Shown: positions 17,901-26,967, counted from the stretch's first letter. The stretch is 64,000 nucleotides of DNA from Alphaproteobacteria bacterium (GCA_025362975.1 JANYES010000024.1:36200-100199), one strand, 5' to 3'. Notes: generated by a model from the letters alone, not told the origin. Made by a program: numbers and translations.

Positions 17901-18661
17901 CCGGAAAGGTTTTCGCCGGAGCCGCGAAGGTCGGAGAAGTTGGAGCCGGTGCCGGAGCCGTATTTGAACAGGCGGGCTTCGCGTTCCCAGAGGTCCATGA
18001 TGCCACCGTCGTTGACGAGGTCGTCGGAGACGGACTGGATGAAGCAGGCGTGCGGCTGCGGACGCTCATAGGCGGATTTGGATTTGGTGACTTTGCCGGT
18101 TTCGGGGTCTACGTAGAAATGGCCTTGCGACGGGCCGTCGATGCCGTAGGCCCAGTGAAGGCCGGTGTTGAACCATTGCGGAGAGTTGGGGGCCGCCATC
18201 TGGCTTGCGAGCATGAAGCACATTTCGTCGAAGAAGGCACGGGCGTCTTCTTCGGTGTCGAAATAGCCACCCTTCCAGCCCCAATATGTCCATGCACCGG
18301 CGAGGCGGTTGAAGACCTGCTTAGCGGAGGTTTCGCCGACAAGGCGCTGATCGACCGAGAGTTTTTCAAGTGCCGCTTCGTCGGGCACATTGCGCCACAG
18401 CCACGAAGGGACGGTTTCTTCTTCAATCTTTTTAAGGCAAGCGGCGATGCCAGCTTTGCGGAAATATTTCTGCGAGATGACGTCGCATGCAACCTGCGAC
18501 CACGCTTCGGGGACTTCGGTGCCGAGGGCTTCGAAAACGGTAGAACCGTCCGGATTCTTCATCACGACGTCGACTTTTTTGAAGGCGATTGCGTCATAAG
18601 GCGACGGTGCATTCTTTGATGCTTGCGCGCTCGCTTTGGTGAAGTGTCTTTCAATACGCAT
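14960..18661 (-). CDS. nrdJ: Adenosylcobalamin-dependent ribonucleoside-diphosphate reductase
   Basis: 1233 residues from the ATG at 18661; GGGGGA eight bases upstream supports this start over 18676. Class II reductase makes deoxyribonucleotides using adenosylcobalamin to form the thiyl radical, with or without oxygen. Seen are [31 protein letters not shown], the core site [22 protein letters not shown] (Asn-Pro-Cys-Ser-Glu), [38 protein letters not shown], and the C-terminal cysteine-rich tail with CGECGN and [13 protein letters not shown], which re-reduces the active site. The long form with the C-terminal Cys domain is common in alphaproteobacteria. No class I nrdAB is seen here, so the cell may depend on B12. 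Confidence 0.96.
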   Translation of the reverse strand: MRIERHFTKASAQASKNAPSPYDAIAFKKVDVVMKNPDGSTVFEALGTEVPEAWSQVACDVISQKYFRKAGIAACLKKIEEETVPSWLWRNVPDEAALEKLSVDQRLVGETSAKQVFNRLAGAWTYWGWKGGYFDTEEDARAFFDEMCFMLASQMAAPNSPQWFNTGLHWAYGIDGPSQGHFYVDPETGKVTKSKSAYERPQPHACFIQSVSDDLVNDGGIMDLWEREARLFKYGSGTGSNFSDLRGSGENLSGGGKSSGLMSFLKIGDRAAGAIKSGGTTRRAAKMVVIDIDHPDIQEFINWKVLEEQKVAALVTGSKLCRRHLQAIMAACTISDSDTRFSASDNPALKTALRDARKSLIPDNYIQRVIEFAKQGYTDLDFPEYDTDWDSEAYRTVSGQNSNNSVRLTNEFLEAVEEDKPWHLIRRRDSKVSDTIPARDLWEQIAYAAWACADPGLQYDTTINEWHTCPESGRIRASNPCSEYMFLDDTACNLASINLLKFKQDNGIFDIKSFEYAARLWTVVLEISVLMAQFPSKEIARLSYEYRTLGLGYANIGGLLMATGVPYDSAEGRAIAGAITAIMTGTSYAASAEMSKELGPFDGYEANKAHMMRVMRNHRRAALGEAAGYEELSISPVPLDIAKCTDKALVKAAKKAWDSAIMLGEKYGYRNAQATCIAPTGTIGLVMDCDTTGIEPDFAIVKFKKLAGGGYFKIINQQVAEALKVLGYPQKQQAEIIAYAVGNGTLKDAPGVNHALLRTKGFNDEALAKIEKSLGAAFEIKFAFNKWTLGEEFCKTKLGFTQAQLDDFNFDMLASLGFMKVDIDMANEYCCGTMTVEGAPHLKEEHYAVFDCANPCGKKGKRFLSAASHILMMAAVQPYISGAISKTINMPNNATVEECKDAYLMSWKLCLKANALYRDGSKLSQPLNASIAAELSNVDDDDQRQIEVKELRQPAAIAQKIVERIVHSTERKRMPERRKGYTQKATVGGHKVYLRTGEYEDGNIGEIFVDMHKEGAAFRSLMNNFAIAVSIALQYGVPLEEYVDAFTFTRFEPNGMVEGNEAIKMSTSILDYLFRELAISYLGRNDLAHVEMGDLRSDSIGRGEGDSTRATDQPELPQLFNKAASNGFVRGQLYVVSNTAPQAVSHGALAVANDPVIETKAYLKTEHEGTPGNVIGVHVGVSVQENTVVRERIRQAKAKGYEGDACGECGNFTLVRNGTCMKCNTCGGTSGCS

Positions 18662-19025
18662 AATGTGGTCCCCCAATAATCTAATATATAGTCCCTGAAG
18701 CCAGCATTTCCAAGGGTTTCCCCGAGATTATGCCACAAAATTTAGTGTCGGCTGCCCCTCTTGATTCCTTAAACATGGAAAAAACAGTGTGAAGCCGGTG
18801 TGATTTAGTCTGGCGTCTGCCAAAAAGTTCGCAATCAAAATGTAACATTACAAATTTGTAATGACAACTACATATTGTGAGCCCATAGACGATTTGCCAC
18901 CAGATGCTGTGGATATTTCGGTTATCAAACGGATGTGAATTATGTGGATAAGTGGTCGCGACTAAAGCAAAAACATGAGTTTTTAGCGGTGTGGATATTG
19001 GGGATAAAAAGGGAAAAACGACAGG
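18662..19025. other. Intergenic region upstream of nrdJ, no gene
   Basis: About 360 AT-rich bases between nrdJ and the end of trhO. I see no coding sequence with protein character. Notable is an 18-bp perfect palindrome (18846-18863, listed separately). I could not recognise a cobalamin riboswitch or a convincing pair of NrdR boxes. Confidence 0.5.
18846..18863. promoter_or_regulatory. 18-bp perfect palindrome upstream of nrdJ
   Basis: CATTACAAATTTGTAATG is fully self-complementary. It lies 185 bases upstream of the nrdJ start. Symmetry and length fit the operator of a dimeric repressor, but it does not match the NrdR box and has no U-run for termination. Confidence 0.45.
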
Positions 19026-19841
19026 TCAGCGCCGCTTGGTCGGACAGTGTCCGCAGGCGATGTTTTCTACATATAGTGGTGAGGAGCGGTCAGATGGCGT
19101 CAATGCGTGTCCGCATGCCGGGCACATCGTCGCCGTTTCGGACGATTTTAATCCGTGGCCGACGGCTACGCGTTCGTCGAACACGTAGCACTCGCCGTTC
19201 CATGTGCTTTCGGCTTCCGGCACCTCTTCGAGGTATTTGAGGATGCCGCCTTTTAAATGGTAGACGTGCTCAAAGCCTTGGGCGAGCATCCATGACGTGA
19301 ATTTTTCGCAGCGTATGCCGCCGGTGCAGAAGGTGGCAATCTTCTTGTCTTTATAGTTCTCCATATTATGACGGACGAAGTCAGGGAGTTCTTTGAAGGT
19401 ACGGGTTTTGGGATCGATAGCGTTTTCGAAAGTGCCCAGATGCGTTTCGTAGGCGTTGCGGGTGTCGAGGACGATCGTGTCGGGGTCGGTGATGAGGGCG
19501 TTCCAGTCTTTGGGGTCGACATAGATGCCTTTGAGGGACGGGTCGATCGGCTCGCCGAGTGAGATGGTTTCTTTTTTGAGGCGAACTTTGGTGCGGGCGA
19601 AGGGTTCGCGCGGGGCGGTAGATTCTTTATGGTCGAATGGGCCGTAAGCTGCCTTTAAATAATAGAGGAAGGCGTCGATGGATTCGCGGCTGCCTGCGAC
19701 GGTGCCGTTGAAGCCTTCGGCCGCGATGAGGACGGAACCTTTGATGCCAAGGCGCACCATTTCCTCCTTAAGCAGTTGTTTATGTTCCGCAAAATAGGGG
19801 AAATCAAAAAAGTGGTAGAATGCTGCGACGACAAACGACAT
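19026..19841 (-). CDS. trhO: tRNA uridine(34) hydroxylase, rhodanese family
   Basis: 271 residues. TrhO (YceA) carries out oxygen-dependent hydroxylation of U34 in certain tRNAs, an early step of cmo5U formation. The N-terminal acylphosphatase-like domain (FYHFFDFPYF, GSVLIAAEGFNGTVAG) is followed by a rhodanese domain with DTRNAYETHLGTF and the active-site loop FCTGGIRCEK (Cys nucleophile). Then come HLKGGILKYLEEVP and WNGECYVFDERVAV. The C-terminus has a Cys/His cluster CPACGH...CGHCP, which may bind zinc. The start is at 19841, divergent from the gene at 19899. Confidence 0.93.
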   Translation of the reverse strand: MSFVVAAFYHFFDFPYFAEHKQLLKEEMVRLGIKGSVLIAAEGFNGTVAGSRESIDAFLYYLKAAYGPFDHKESTAPREPFARTKVRLKKETISLGEPIDPSLKGIYVDPKDWNALITDPDTIVLDTRNAYETHLGTFENAIDPKTRTFKELPDFVRHNMENYKDKKIATFCTGGIRCEKFTSWMLAQGFEHVYHLKGGILKYLEEVPEAESTWNGECYVFDERVAVGHGLKSSETATMCPACGHALTPSDRSSPLYVENIACGHCPTKRR

Positions 19842-19898
19842 AATGCCCGTAGTTTTTTGACTGATGTATACCCAGATTCATTTCCCAGCAAGAGCCAT

Positions 19899-20321
19899 AT
19901 GGAAAATCCTGAATTTAAAATAGAAATGATCCTTCCCAAAGACGATATCTTTATTTATGGGCAGGATAATGAGGTGACGGTGAAGGTGACGCCTGTGGTT
20001 AAAGGCACGCAAGGCGACGGGGCACGGGAAGAAATCTGCACGGGCGCATGGGCGTCCCATAATAGTCCGGTTGAGCTGGTGTTGATCGGCGCGGGACTGC
20101 GCGGTGGGGATGTGTCGCATTCAATGCGTTTCGACGGCAACAAGGAACAGGTGTTCACTTTCAAGCGCCGCCCGGATGAGCGCGGGGAGGGACCGTGTTT
20201 CCTGCATCTTGAAGTGCTGCAGAGTGGGGAAGAAATGAGCTCGATTAGCGCCTATGGTAAGAATGTGTCGGCGGTGCCGGTGGTGGAACAGGAACGTAAA
20301 GCAGGCATGGTGGGAAGGTAG
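19899..20321 (+). CDS. Hypothetical protein, first of a three-gene cluster
   Basis: 140 residues from the ATG at 19899. An in-frame extension to 19776 overlaps trhO antisense and looks non-native. No signal peptide or membrane segment is seen. The product looks beta-rich (IFIYGQDNEVTVKVTPVV, PVELVLIGAGLRGG, QVFTFKRRPDERGEGPCFLHLEVL), like a small immunoglobulin-like or sandwich fold, but I do not recognise the family. It is followed after 3 bases by the gene at 20325 and then by 20571, so the three probably form one transcript. Divergent from trhO. Confidence 0.6.
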   Translation: MENPEFKIEMILPKDDIFIYGQDNEVTVKVTPVVKGTQGDGAREEICTGAWASHNSPVELVLIGAGLRGGDVSHSMRFDGNKEQVFTFKRRPDERGEGPCFLHLEVLQSGEEMSSISAYGKNVSAVPVVEQERKAGMVGR

Positions 20322-20324
20322 CAT

Positions 20325-20564
20325 ATGGTCATTAATATTAATCCCAATCGTATTAACGTATCCGGAGGTGCCAGTAGCAAAACGTCGCAGCAGCGCCAGC
20401 AGGAAACCGAAGCGCAACAAAGCGCCTATGTTGTGCCCAAACGCTCGGACATTAATTTTATCCCCGCGGCGGAAAGCTTGCGCACGCTGATCAGCAGCGC
20501 CGTGGCGTCGCTGCGCAAGGGCGTTTACTGGGATCGCGGGACGATCCTCAACCTGATCGTGTAA
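20325..20564 (+). CDS. Hypothetical small protein (79 aa)
   Basis: 79 residues, cytoplasmic by composition. The N-terminal half is polar and Gln/Ser-rich (SSKTSQQRQQETEAQQ), so probably flexible; the C-terminal half looks helical (AAESLRTLISSAVASLRKG) and ends WDRGTILNLIV. The layout of a disordered N-terminus and an ordered C-terminus resembles small adaptor or structural proteins of phage-like clusters, but no family is recognised. It starts 3 bases after the preceding stop. Confidence 0.55.
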   Translation: MVININPNRINVSGGASSKTSQQRQQETEAQQSAYVVPKRSDINFIPAAESLRTLISSAVASLRKGVYWDRGTILNLIV

Positions 20565-20570
20565 TTATCC

Positions 20571-21164
20571 GTGGTTAGGAACGTGAGTCTGCCTGCTGAT
20601 GAGCAGAGCCGTAAAGCGCAGTTCGACGCCATGCTCAGCGCCAGCGCCAACAGGCTCGAATTTTCGCAAGGTCACAACGGGGAAAAAATTGCCCTGCATC
20701 AACGTGCTGGCATGACCAATGCGCCGATGACGGCGGTGCTGGAAATGACCGTGCGCGGAACGAGCCGCGAGCGGCTGTTTTTCAGAGATCGATTGTTTGA
20801 GGAGCTGGGCGTGGCCGGGACTGAATTCAGCGAAGGCAGGGCCTCGCATTTGACCATCCGGGACCAGAAGATGATTACCACCGTGCTGGAATATGCTGCC
20901 AAGACGCAGCAGCGGATGAAAGTGTCGACCGCCATCTGGAGCGCGCTGTGCGAGAGAGTGACGGTGTCTTACGCCGGGGACCAGAAACCGGCGATGGGGT
21001 TTGTGTTTACCGAATGGATGCGCTCGGGCGCGTTCGCGCTTTCGACAGACGCGGCACGGCAGTTATGCCCGGCCGATAAGGAGCAGACCGGCAATGTGGC
21101 GGCGCTGCAATATTATTGCCAGCATGGGCGCAACCCGGCGGAAAAGTTTAGTCCCGCTTACTGA
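20571..21164 (+). CDS. Hypothetical protein, third of the small cluster
   Basis: 197 residues from a GTG at 20571; a second GTG at 20583, closer to AGGA at 20577-20580, is an alternative. No signal peptide. It has mixed alpha/beta character with MTAVLEMTVRGTSRERLFFRDRLFEELG, TIRDQKMITTVLEYAAKTQQ, and a Cys-containing C-terminus (RQLCPADKEQT, QYYCQHGRNP). Family not recognised. It follows the 79-residue gene by six bases and overlaps the Cys-rich lipoprotein gene tail to tail by seven bases. Confidence 0.55.
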   Translation: MVRNVSLPADEQSRKAQFDAMLSASANRLEFSQGHNGEKIALHQRAGMTNAPMTAVLEMTVRGTSRERLFFRDRLFEELGVAGTEFSEGRASHLTIRDQKMITTVLEYAAKTQQRMKVSTAIWSALCERVTVSYAGDQKPAMGFVFTEWMRSGAFALSTDAARQLCPADKEQTGNVAALQYYCQHGRNPAEKFSPAY

Positions 21165-21634
21165 TATTGAGGTTGGCCCGGGGCGGGCATGTTGCAGTTG
21201 GCGACGCATGCCGTATGCGGGATGACCTGCCCGCCGCAATTGCTGTAGCACATGTTGTAATCCCCGGCGCATTGGGCCTGGCACGCTTCCTGCTCGCAGC
21301 TACCTGAGGGGGCGGAGTAGAAATTGCTGTGATCTTTCTTGATGAGCTTGCCCTGAGCTTTGCGTTCCTGCACGTAGGAATCGAAATCGAGGTCGGCCTG
21401 ATAGCGGGCATTGTGCTCGGCGACGCTCATGTTGATAGCGCATTGCTGCGTCTGGATGGAGCATGACTGGCGGCAGTTCTGATGCATCCCAAGGCAATTA
21501 TTCAGGCACATGCGGCCGTTTTCACTTTTGGGCGGTATGAGCTGGTAATTGGTCTGGTACTGGGGCTGTGGCGGGCCGCAGGAGACCAGCAGGAATAATA
21601 ACAAAATGCTTGTTAGGCGGGGTTTTATGTTCAT
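21158..21634 (-). CDS. Cysteine-rich lipoprotein
   Basis: 158 residues from the ATG at 21634, preceded by AGGACG. The N-terminus [19 protein letters not shown] is a lipoprotein signal with lipobox LVSC, so the mature protein starts with a lipidated Cys at residue 19. The rest holds about ten further Cys in repeated C-x3-C spacing ([36 protein letters not shown]), separated by a charged linker near [19 protein letters not shown]. This looks like a disulfide-knitted periplasmic or surface lipoprotein made of two similar helical-hairpin units. Family not recognised. It is divergent from gcdH. Confidence 0.68.
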   Translation of the reverse strand: MNIKPRLTSILLLFLLVSCGPPQPQYQTNYQLIPPKSENGRMCLNNCLGMHQNCRQSCSIQTQQCAINMSVAEHNARYQADLDFDSYVQERKAQGKLIKKDHSNFYSAPSGSCEQEACQAQCAGDYNMCYSNCGGQVIPHTACVANCNMPAPGQPQYQ

Positions 21635-21711
21635 ACTCGTCCTGTAGATGCTGCGCGAGCATAGCGGTTTGCGGCGCGAGCACAAGTAACAATAGTTCAT
21701 TGAGAGATGCT

Positions 21712-22893
21712 ATGGCCTTTGACTGGGAAGATCCCTTATTATTGCAAGAACAGCTCACCGACGAAGAGCGGATGGTGCAGGATTCGGCGCGCGGGTATGC
21801 GCGCGGGAAACTGTTCCCGCGGATTATCGAAGCGAATCGTCATGAGACATTCGATACGGCCATCATGAAGGAAATGGGCGAGCTGGGGCTGTTCGGCGCG
21901 ACCATCGAAGGCTATGGCTGCGCGGGCGTAAGCCATGTGGCGTCGGGGCTGATCTGCAAGGAAATTGAATGGGTGGATTCGGGCTATCGTTCGGCGCTTT
22001 CGGTGCAGTCGAGCTTAGTGATGCATCCAATCTATGCGTTCGGCACGGAAGAACAGAAAGAACATTATCTGCCTAAGCTCGCGCGCGGCGACATGATCGG
22101 TTGTTTCGGACTGACCGAACCCGACCACGGCTCCGACCCGAGTGGTATGGTGACGCGCGCCACCCGTAGCACGGGGGGCTTTATTTTGTCGGGGGCTAAG
22201 AACTGGATTACGAATTCGCCGGTGGCGGATGTGTTTGTCGTTTGGGCGAAGGTGTATGGGTTGGAGGGGACGCCTGATGGGACGATTAAGGGCTTTATTC
22301 TCGATAAGGGGATGAAGGGTTTGTCGGCGCCGAAGATCGAGGGCAAGATGAGTTTGCGCGCTTCGGTAACGGGGATGATCAGCATGGAAGACGTGTTCGT
22401 GCCGGACGATCATTTGCTGCCGGGCGTGTCGGGATTGAAGGGGCCGTTCTCGTGCCTCAACAAAGCGCGTTACGGGATAGGCTGGGGTGCGCTCGGGGCG
22501 GCGACGTTTTGTCTGGAAGCGGCGCGCGGCTATACGCTGGACCGCAAACAGTTCGGGCGTCCGCTGGCTGCAAACCAGCTAATTCAGAAAAAACTAACCG
22601 ACATGATGGTGGATATTGCGCTGGGGTTGCAGGCGTGTTTGCGCGTGGGGCGGTTGATCGATGAGGATAAATACCATCCGGATATGATTTCTATCGTCAA
22701 GCGCAACTCGGCGGGCAAGGCGCTGGAGATTGCGCGCATCGCGCGCGACATGCACGGCGGTAACGGTATCTCGGATGAATACCATGTGATTCGCCATGCG
22801 ATGAACCTGGAAAGCGTGAACACTTATGAAGGCACGCATGATATCCATGCGCTGATTCTGGGGCGGGCGATTACCGGGATTGCGGCGTTTTAA
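21712..22893 (+). CDS. gcdH: Glutaryl-CoA dehydrogenase
   Basis: 393 residues from the ATG at 21712, usual length. This FAD enzyme oxidises and decarboxylates glutaryl-CoA to crotonyl-CoA in lysine and tryptophan breakdown. Visible are the GcdH-like N-terminus [37 protein letters not shown], the FAD-binding [62 protein letters not shown], and [17 protein letters not shown]. The catalytic glutamate is in [21 protein letters not shown] reading frame extending to 21568 overlaps the lipoprotein gene and is not the start. Other glutarate pathway genes are not adjacent. Confidence 0.95.
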   Translation: MAFDWEDPLLLQEQLTDEERMVQDSARGYARGKLFPRIIEANRHETFDTAIMKEMGELGLFGATIEGYGCAGVSHVASGLICKEIEWVDSGYRSALSVQSSLVMHPIYAFGTEEQKEHYLPKLARGDMIGCFGLTEPDHGSDPSGMVTRATRSTGGFILSGAKNWITNSPVADVFVVWAKVYGLEGTPDGTIKGFILDKGMKGLSAPKIEGKMSLRASVTGMISMEDVFVPDDHLLPGVSGLKGPFSCLNKARYGIGWGALGAATFCLEAARGYTLDRKQFGRPLAANQLIQKKLTDMMVDIALGLQACLRVGRLIDEDKYHPDMISIVKRNSAGKALEIARIARDMHGGNGISDEYHVIRHAMNLESVNTYEGTHDIHALILGRAITGIAAF

Positions 22894-23906
22894 GCGGCGG
22901 CGTCCATGTCGTAAGATGAGTTTTTGCCGATGGCGTCATAGTTTTGTTCCAGCCAGTCGCTGGCGGCCTGGACGCCTAAATCATGCAGGTAGATAATGAA
23001 ATCCCAATCGGCGTTGAGTTTGCTGGCGCGGCCTAAGCTTGCCAGCATTTCTTCGGATTCGATGCGGTGGATAAAGACCGGTTTCTGGTCGACTTTTCCC
23101 AGCTCGATGGCTTGATTATAAAGCGCGATGGATTTCAGTTCCTGATTCAGAACGGCGTTGAAACTCATTTCGGTGGCGCGATCTAAAATGTCGGAGGTGG
23201 TGATAGGGATTTCGGGTGCAGTGGACGGGTGAATCTGCACAACGAGAATGTCGGGGCAATGCTGGTTATTCACCAGCGGCGCGAGCGCCGGGCAACCGGA
23301 AAAACTTCCATCCCAATAGGGCTCGCCGTCGACTTCTACGGTTTTAAACAGATAGGGCAGGCAGCACGACGCCATCACCGCTTCAAGCGAGAGATTGCTT
23401 CGTTTAAAGACTTTGCTTTTGCCGGTGCGCACGTGCGTGGCATTGATGTACAGGGCGGGGCCATTTTTATCTTTGGCGAGCCAGTCGAAATTCACCATCT
23501 CGTCGATGATGCCTCGCAGCGGATTGATGTCGAACAAATTGAACTGATACGGCGAAAAAATACGCGTGATGGTGTCGAGCGCGAGCGACGTCGCGGAAAA
23601 ATCCACGCCGACATGGCCGAGGAAACTATCGACCGCTTTCATGCGCAGCGGCATCAGCCCCGATGCAATGGACACTTTTTTCCAGAAAGTCTGCATGCGT
23701 TCGCGCGCGTGATTATAATCACCTTCGAGAATGCCCTGCGTGAGCACAGTGGCGATCATCGCCCCGCCCGAGGAGGCGGTAATCGCTTTAATGTCGATGC
23801 GCCCGTCCGCAAGGAGCTGGTCGATCACTCCCCAGGTGAACGCGGCATGCACGCCTCCCCCCTGAAGGCCGAGAGAGAGGGATTTGCTGGATTTTGGCGC
23901 TGGCAT
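22890..23906 (-). CDS. Patatin-like phospholipase
   Basis: 338 residues. Patatin-type lipid acyl hydrolases use a Ser-Asp dyad. Here the oxyanion loop is [12 protein letters not shown] (12-23), the nucleophile elbow is ASSGG (44-48, nucleophile S46, with Ala instead of the first Gly of GxSxG), and the catalytic Asp is in YWDGSFSG (D200). SCCLPYLF precedes it as in many family members. No signal peptide is seen, so it acts in the cytoplasm or is exported by another route. The 3' end overlaps gcdH tail to tail by four bases. Related enzymes are storage-polymer or phospholipid hydrolases, or secreted effectors; the sequence does not decide. Confidence 0.86.
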   Translation of the reverse strand: MPAPKSSKSLSLGLQGGGVHAAFTWGVIDQLLADGRIDIKAITASSGGAMIATVLTQGILEGDYNHARERMQTFWKKVSIASGLMPLRMKAVDSFLGHVGVDFSATSLALDTITRIFSPYQFNLFDINPLRGIIDEMVNFDWLAKDKNGPALYINATHVRTGKSKVFKRSNLSLEAVMASCCLPYLFKTVEVDGEPYWDGSFSGCPALAPLVNNQHCPDILVVQIHPSTAPEIPITTSDILDRATEMSFNAVLNQELKSIALYNQAIELGKVDQKPVFIHRIESEEMLASLGRASKLNADWDFIIYLHDLGVQAASDWLEQNYDAIGKNSSYDMDAAA

Positions 23907-24050
23907 GGGAGATTCCGTGGCTGGGTGGGACTTTTCTACTATATCTTATTGTTCCATTAGATAAAAGAGGCGGTTGGGCTGTCGATACAATTAATAACGA
24001 CACTGTTTTTATGGTCTTATATTGCAAAAATGCTTGAAGTTTCGCGCAAA

Positions 24051-24095
24051 AGCACTAAACAGGACGTTCTCAACAAACATTTAGTGCTAAGGACG
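24051..24095 (+). promoter_or_regulatory. Inverted repeat in the trcR leader next to the ribosome binding site
   Basis: AGCACTAAA (24051-24059) and TTTAGTGCT (24080-24088) are perfect 9-bp inverted arms around a 20-base loop. The second arm abuts the AAGGACG Shine-Dalgarno (24089-24095) before the ATG at 24100. It may be an operator or an RNA hairpin controlling trcR translation. Confidence 0.5.
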
Positions 24096-24099
24096 TCCA

Positions 24100-24654
24100 A
24101 TGACATTACCGTTAATGCCTAAAGCCACAGCCGTATGGCTGGTCGAAAGCACCGCGCTCAGCTTTGAACAGATCGCTGAGTTTTGCGGCATGCATCCGCT
24201 TGAAATTCAAGGAATTGCCGATGGTGAAGTGTCCGGCGGCATCCGCGGCCTAGACCCAGTTGTTAATGGTCAGCTGACGTTGGAAGAGATCAAGCGCGTA
24301 GAAGCCGATCCGAAGGGACGCCTTGAAATCATGGGTACGGCAAAGCAATATATTGCTCAAAAAACAAAAGGTAGCCGCTATACCCCGGTGGCTCGACGTC
24401 AGGATAAGCCGGACGCAATCGCTTGGTTAGTCAAGCATTTCCCACAAATGACCGATGCGCAGATCTCTAAGCTGATCGGCACCACCAAGAACACCATTCA
24501 GGCTGTTCGCGGTAAAACGCATTGGAATAGCGGCAATATTAAGCCGCGCGACCCGGTGTTGCTCGGCTTGTGCACCCAGACTCATCTTGATGCCGCTGTC
24601 GGCACCATTAAGATTGAAGGGCTGGAAAACAAGGACTTTGCTGCTCAGTCCTAG
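24100..24654 (+). CDS. trcR: Cell cycle transcriptional regulator TrcR (DUF1013)
   Basis: 184 residues, the usual length. The N-terminus LPLMPKATAVWLVESTALSFEQIAEFCGMHPLEIQGIADGE is the characteristic start of DUF1013 proteins, widespread in alphaproteobacteria. Two helix-turn-helix-like segments are visible: residues about 18-45, and about 105-140 with AIAWLVKHFPQMTDAQISKLIGTTKNTIQAVR. The family takes part in cell-cycle-linked transcription in alphaproteobacteria. It is preceded by AAGGACG and a leader inverted repeat, and followed by a long AT-rich non-coding stretch. Confidence 0.9.
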   Translation: MTLPLMPKATAVWLVESTALSFEQIAEFCGMHPLEIQGIADGEVSGGIRGLDPVVNGQLTLEEIKRVEADPKGRLEIMGTAKQYIAQKTKGSRYTPVARRQDKPDAIAWLVKHFPQMTDAQISKLIGTTKNTIQAVRGKTHWNSGNIKPRDPVLLGLCTQTHLDAAVGTIKIEGLENKDFAAQS

Positions 24655-25144
24655 TCCTTAAATACGAATAAAGCGGATATTTCAGTGATTCCACAAGCAT
24701 TTGCCTGTGGCAGATAAATCACACCTCAAAAAAAGAAATCCCTTGGTGGTTGCAACAGGAAATGTTGCATTAAAGTAACATGATTACAAAATAATAAGCC
24801 ATTAAATCATAAACTTGCGAATTTGAGCATAGAAAACCCCGGTTTCCCTGGTTGCTACCCACTCTGCCATAACACGAAAGCCATTCCTGGTAATCTTTTA
24901 GTAATCTTTGCGTTCTATGGTTCCCCAAGTGACTACTCATTTTGTAATAGGGCAAACTTAAGTAGCTACAAACACTAATTAAATGCAGGATAGGTATTGT
25001 TAGAGACAAATTTGAATAAAAGTTGGATTACATTTAAATAAAATTATTTGCAATTAATTGTAAAGTAAGTTTTTTAGACAAGCATAGATAACAAATGCGG
25101 ACATAATAACAAACGCAAACAAGAAACACCTTCAGGAGAGGCAT
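24655..25144. other. Long AT-rich non-coding region upstream of the pilin genes
   Basis: About 490 bases. A weak hairpin CCACAAGC...TGCCTGTGG near 24691-24713 may end trcR. A hydrophobic 79-codon reading frame on the - strand (24770-25009) lacks a ribosome binding site and protein-like composition, and I do not accept it. The last bases hold a strong ribosome binding site, AGGAGAGG, just before the ATG at 25145. Regulatory sequence for the pilin operon is likely here, but I recognise no specific site. Confidence 0.5.
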
Positions 25145-26023
25145 ATGGATAGTCAGATTAACAACAAAAACCTGGTGGAGGACTTCAAAGTCCCGGGCCA
25201 GCGTAAAGAGGGCGGCTTCACGCTGATCGAATTATCGATCGTGCTCGTGATTATCGGCTTAATCGTAGGTGGTATCCTCGTCGGGCAGGACCTTATTAAA
25301 GCGGCGGAAATCCGCGCTACGGTCGGTCAGGTCGAAAAATACAATTCGGCGGTTAATACCTTCCGTACTAAATATAACGCGCTTCCGGGCGATATCACCT
25401 CCACTCAGGCCATTGCTTTTGGCCTGTTCTCGGAAACGACCCTCGCCGGTACCAGCGGCCACCAGAACGGTAACGGCCTGATTGAAGGTTGCACCGCTTC
25501 CGGCGTCCTGACCCCTTGCGGCGAAACGCTTAGCTTCTGGCGTCATCTTTCGGACGCACAGCTGGTTGACGGTCAGCTCGGCACCAACACCTCGGACGCA
25601 CTGCCTGACGTGACGACCGGCCTTGTGACCGCCTTGGTGAGCGTACCAAGCCGCTCGCTGCCGCCTACGAAAACGACGCCAAACAATTACTTTGCCGTCT
25701 ATTCCAACGCTGGCTTGAACTACTTCCAGATCATGCCGATCGCCACCATCACAACCGCTGGCGCTTACACGGTCAATACCGTCAGCTTAACCCCTATCCA
25801 GGCATACAACATGGATATCAAGCTGGATGACGGCATGCCGAATACCGGTATCGTGCAGGCGAAGGCCATCACGGTTACGCCAAACACTGCTCCTTCGAAC
25901 AACGCCGCCTCCACGGCAAATACTTGTACGTTAGGCGCGGGTGTCGCTACCGATACGTATAACCGTGTCGCTGCAACGGGTGGCAATGACGGCAGCTGCT
26001 CGCTTCGCTTCCGCTTCAACTAA
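25145..26023 (+). CDS. Type IV prepilin-like protein, copy 1
   Basis: 292 residues. A 23-residue leader ends in the prepilin peptidase site GG|FTLIELS, followed by a 20-residue hydrophobic helix (IVLVIIGLIVGGILVG) with Glu at +5. Mature pilins or pseudopilins of this type assemble into a fibre at the cell surface. The globular part is Thr/Ala/Asn-rich and ends in a Cys-bounded loop (NTCTLGAG ... DGSCSLRFRFN), like the D-region of type IV pilins. AGGAGAGG precedes the start. The next gene is a close relative; the first 60 mature residues are nearly identical and the rest diverges. Major or minor pilin status cannot be told. Confidence 0.88.
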   Translation: MDSQINNKNLVEDFKVPGQRKEGGFTLIELSIVLVIIGLIVGGILVGQDLIKAAEIRATVGQVEKYNSAVNTFRTKYNALPGDITSTQAIAFGLFSETTLAGTSGHQNGNGLIEGCTASGVLTPCGETLSFWRHLSDAQLVDGQLGTNTSDALPDVTTGLVTALVSVPSRSLPPTKTTPNNYFAVYSNAGLNYFQIMPIATITTAGAYTVNTVSLTPIQAYNMDIKLDDGMPNTGIVQAKAITVTPNTAPSNNAASTANTCTLGAGVATDTYNRVAATGGNDGSCSLRFRFN

Positions 26024-26050
26024 GCACATATGAAAAACGGAGTAACAACC

Positions 26051-26938
26051 ATGAATAAAATCACAAACAATGAAACCCCGGAGACGGCTGATAAGCTGAA
26101 ACCGCAGAAAGGTTTCACCCTGATCGAATTATCGATCGTGCTCGTGATCATTGGTCTTATCGTTGGCGGTATCCTCGTGGGTCAGGACTTGATCCGTGCG
26201 GCGGAAATTCGTGCAACGGTAGGACAGATCGAAAAGTACAACTCGGCGATCAACACCTTCCGCAGCAAATATAACGGCATCCCGGGCGATCTTACCTCCG
26301 ACGGTGCTCTTGCCTTCGGCTTAACCACTCGCGCCGGCACCATCGGCGAAGGCGACGGCAACGGCTTAATCCAAGGCAATAACGGCGGTGTCACCAGCCA
26401 GGTCTTCACCCAGGAAGCGGGTATGTTGTGGAACGATCTTTCCACGGCTAACATAATGGACGGTAACTATACCCAGAACGCGGGCAACAAAGACGCAGCT
26501 GCTGTACCAGCCATTGCCGCTACAACTGTTGCTCAAGTCTTCCCACCTGCACGCCTTGGTCGCGGTAACTACGTGACTTCGGGTTCGACTGGTTCGATCA
26601 ACTACTGGTTCATCGCAGGTATCGGCGCGGTGACCGTCAGCACTGGCGTATATACGCTGACGGCTAACTTAACCCCGATCGAAGCCTATAACATGGACAT
26701 TAAACTGGATGACGGCTTGCCGGAGACCGGCGTTGTCCAGGCTCGCGGTGCCACGACTTCGACCACCACTCCGCTTGTGGACGCCACCAAATGGTCGACC
26801 GCTACCCCGGGTTCGGCGGTTGCAGGCGACTGCGTGACCACCGGCGCACACGGCTCCGATCCGATCGACACGTATAACCGTGGCACAACCACAGGCGGTA
26901 CTGCGCCGGGCTGTATGATTCGCTTCAGGTTCAACTAA
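26051..26938 (+). CDS. Type IV prepilin-like protein, copy 2
   Basis: 295 residues from the ATG at 26051 (GGAG at 26039-26042 at good spacing; an ATG at 26030 is less likely). The prepilin site is QKGFTLIELS with the same hydrophobic helix and DLIRAAEIRATVGQIEKYNSAINTFRSKYNG as copy 1. The body differs but shares EAYNMDIKLDDGLPETGVVQA and the Cys-bounded C-terminus ending RFRFN. The tandem pair sits on one transcript ending at the terminator at 26968. The two may form one fibre as major and minor subunits, or one may be a variant store. Together with pilT at the left edge they support a functional type IV pilus or related system. Confidence 0.87.
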   Translation: MNKITNNETPETADKLKPQKGFTLIELSIVLVIIGLIVGGILVGQDLIRAAEIRATVGQIEKYNSAINTFRSKYNGIPGDLTSDGALAFGLTTRAGTIGEGDGNGLIQGNNGGVTSQVFTQEAGMLWNDLSTANIMDGNYTQNAGNKDAAAVPAIAATTVAQVFPPARLGRGNYVTSGSTGSINYWFIAGIGAVTVSTGVYTLTANLTPIEAYNMDIKLDDGLPETGVVQARGATTSTTTPLVDATKWSTATPGSAVAGDCVTTGAHGSDPIDTYNRGTTTGGTAPGCMIRFRFN

Positions 26939-26967
26939 AACATTAAAAAAAGCATCTCACAAAACTT

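Noticed and set aside
18680..18695. NrdR-box-like CTATATATTAG upstream of nrdJ
   Set aside because: It has the wrong length for a full box, no partner box was found at the expected spacing, and it lies only about 20 bases from the start codon.
18662..18840. Possible cobalamin riboswitch before nrdJ
   Set aside because: I could not find the conserved B12 box or the core helices on the transcribed strand.
24770..25009. 79-codon hydrophobic reading frame on the - strand upstream of the pilins
   Set aside because: No ribosome binding site, AT-rich, composition unlike neighbouring genes and no recognisable domain.
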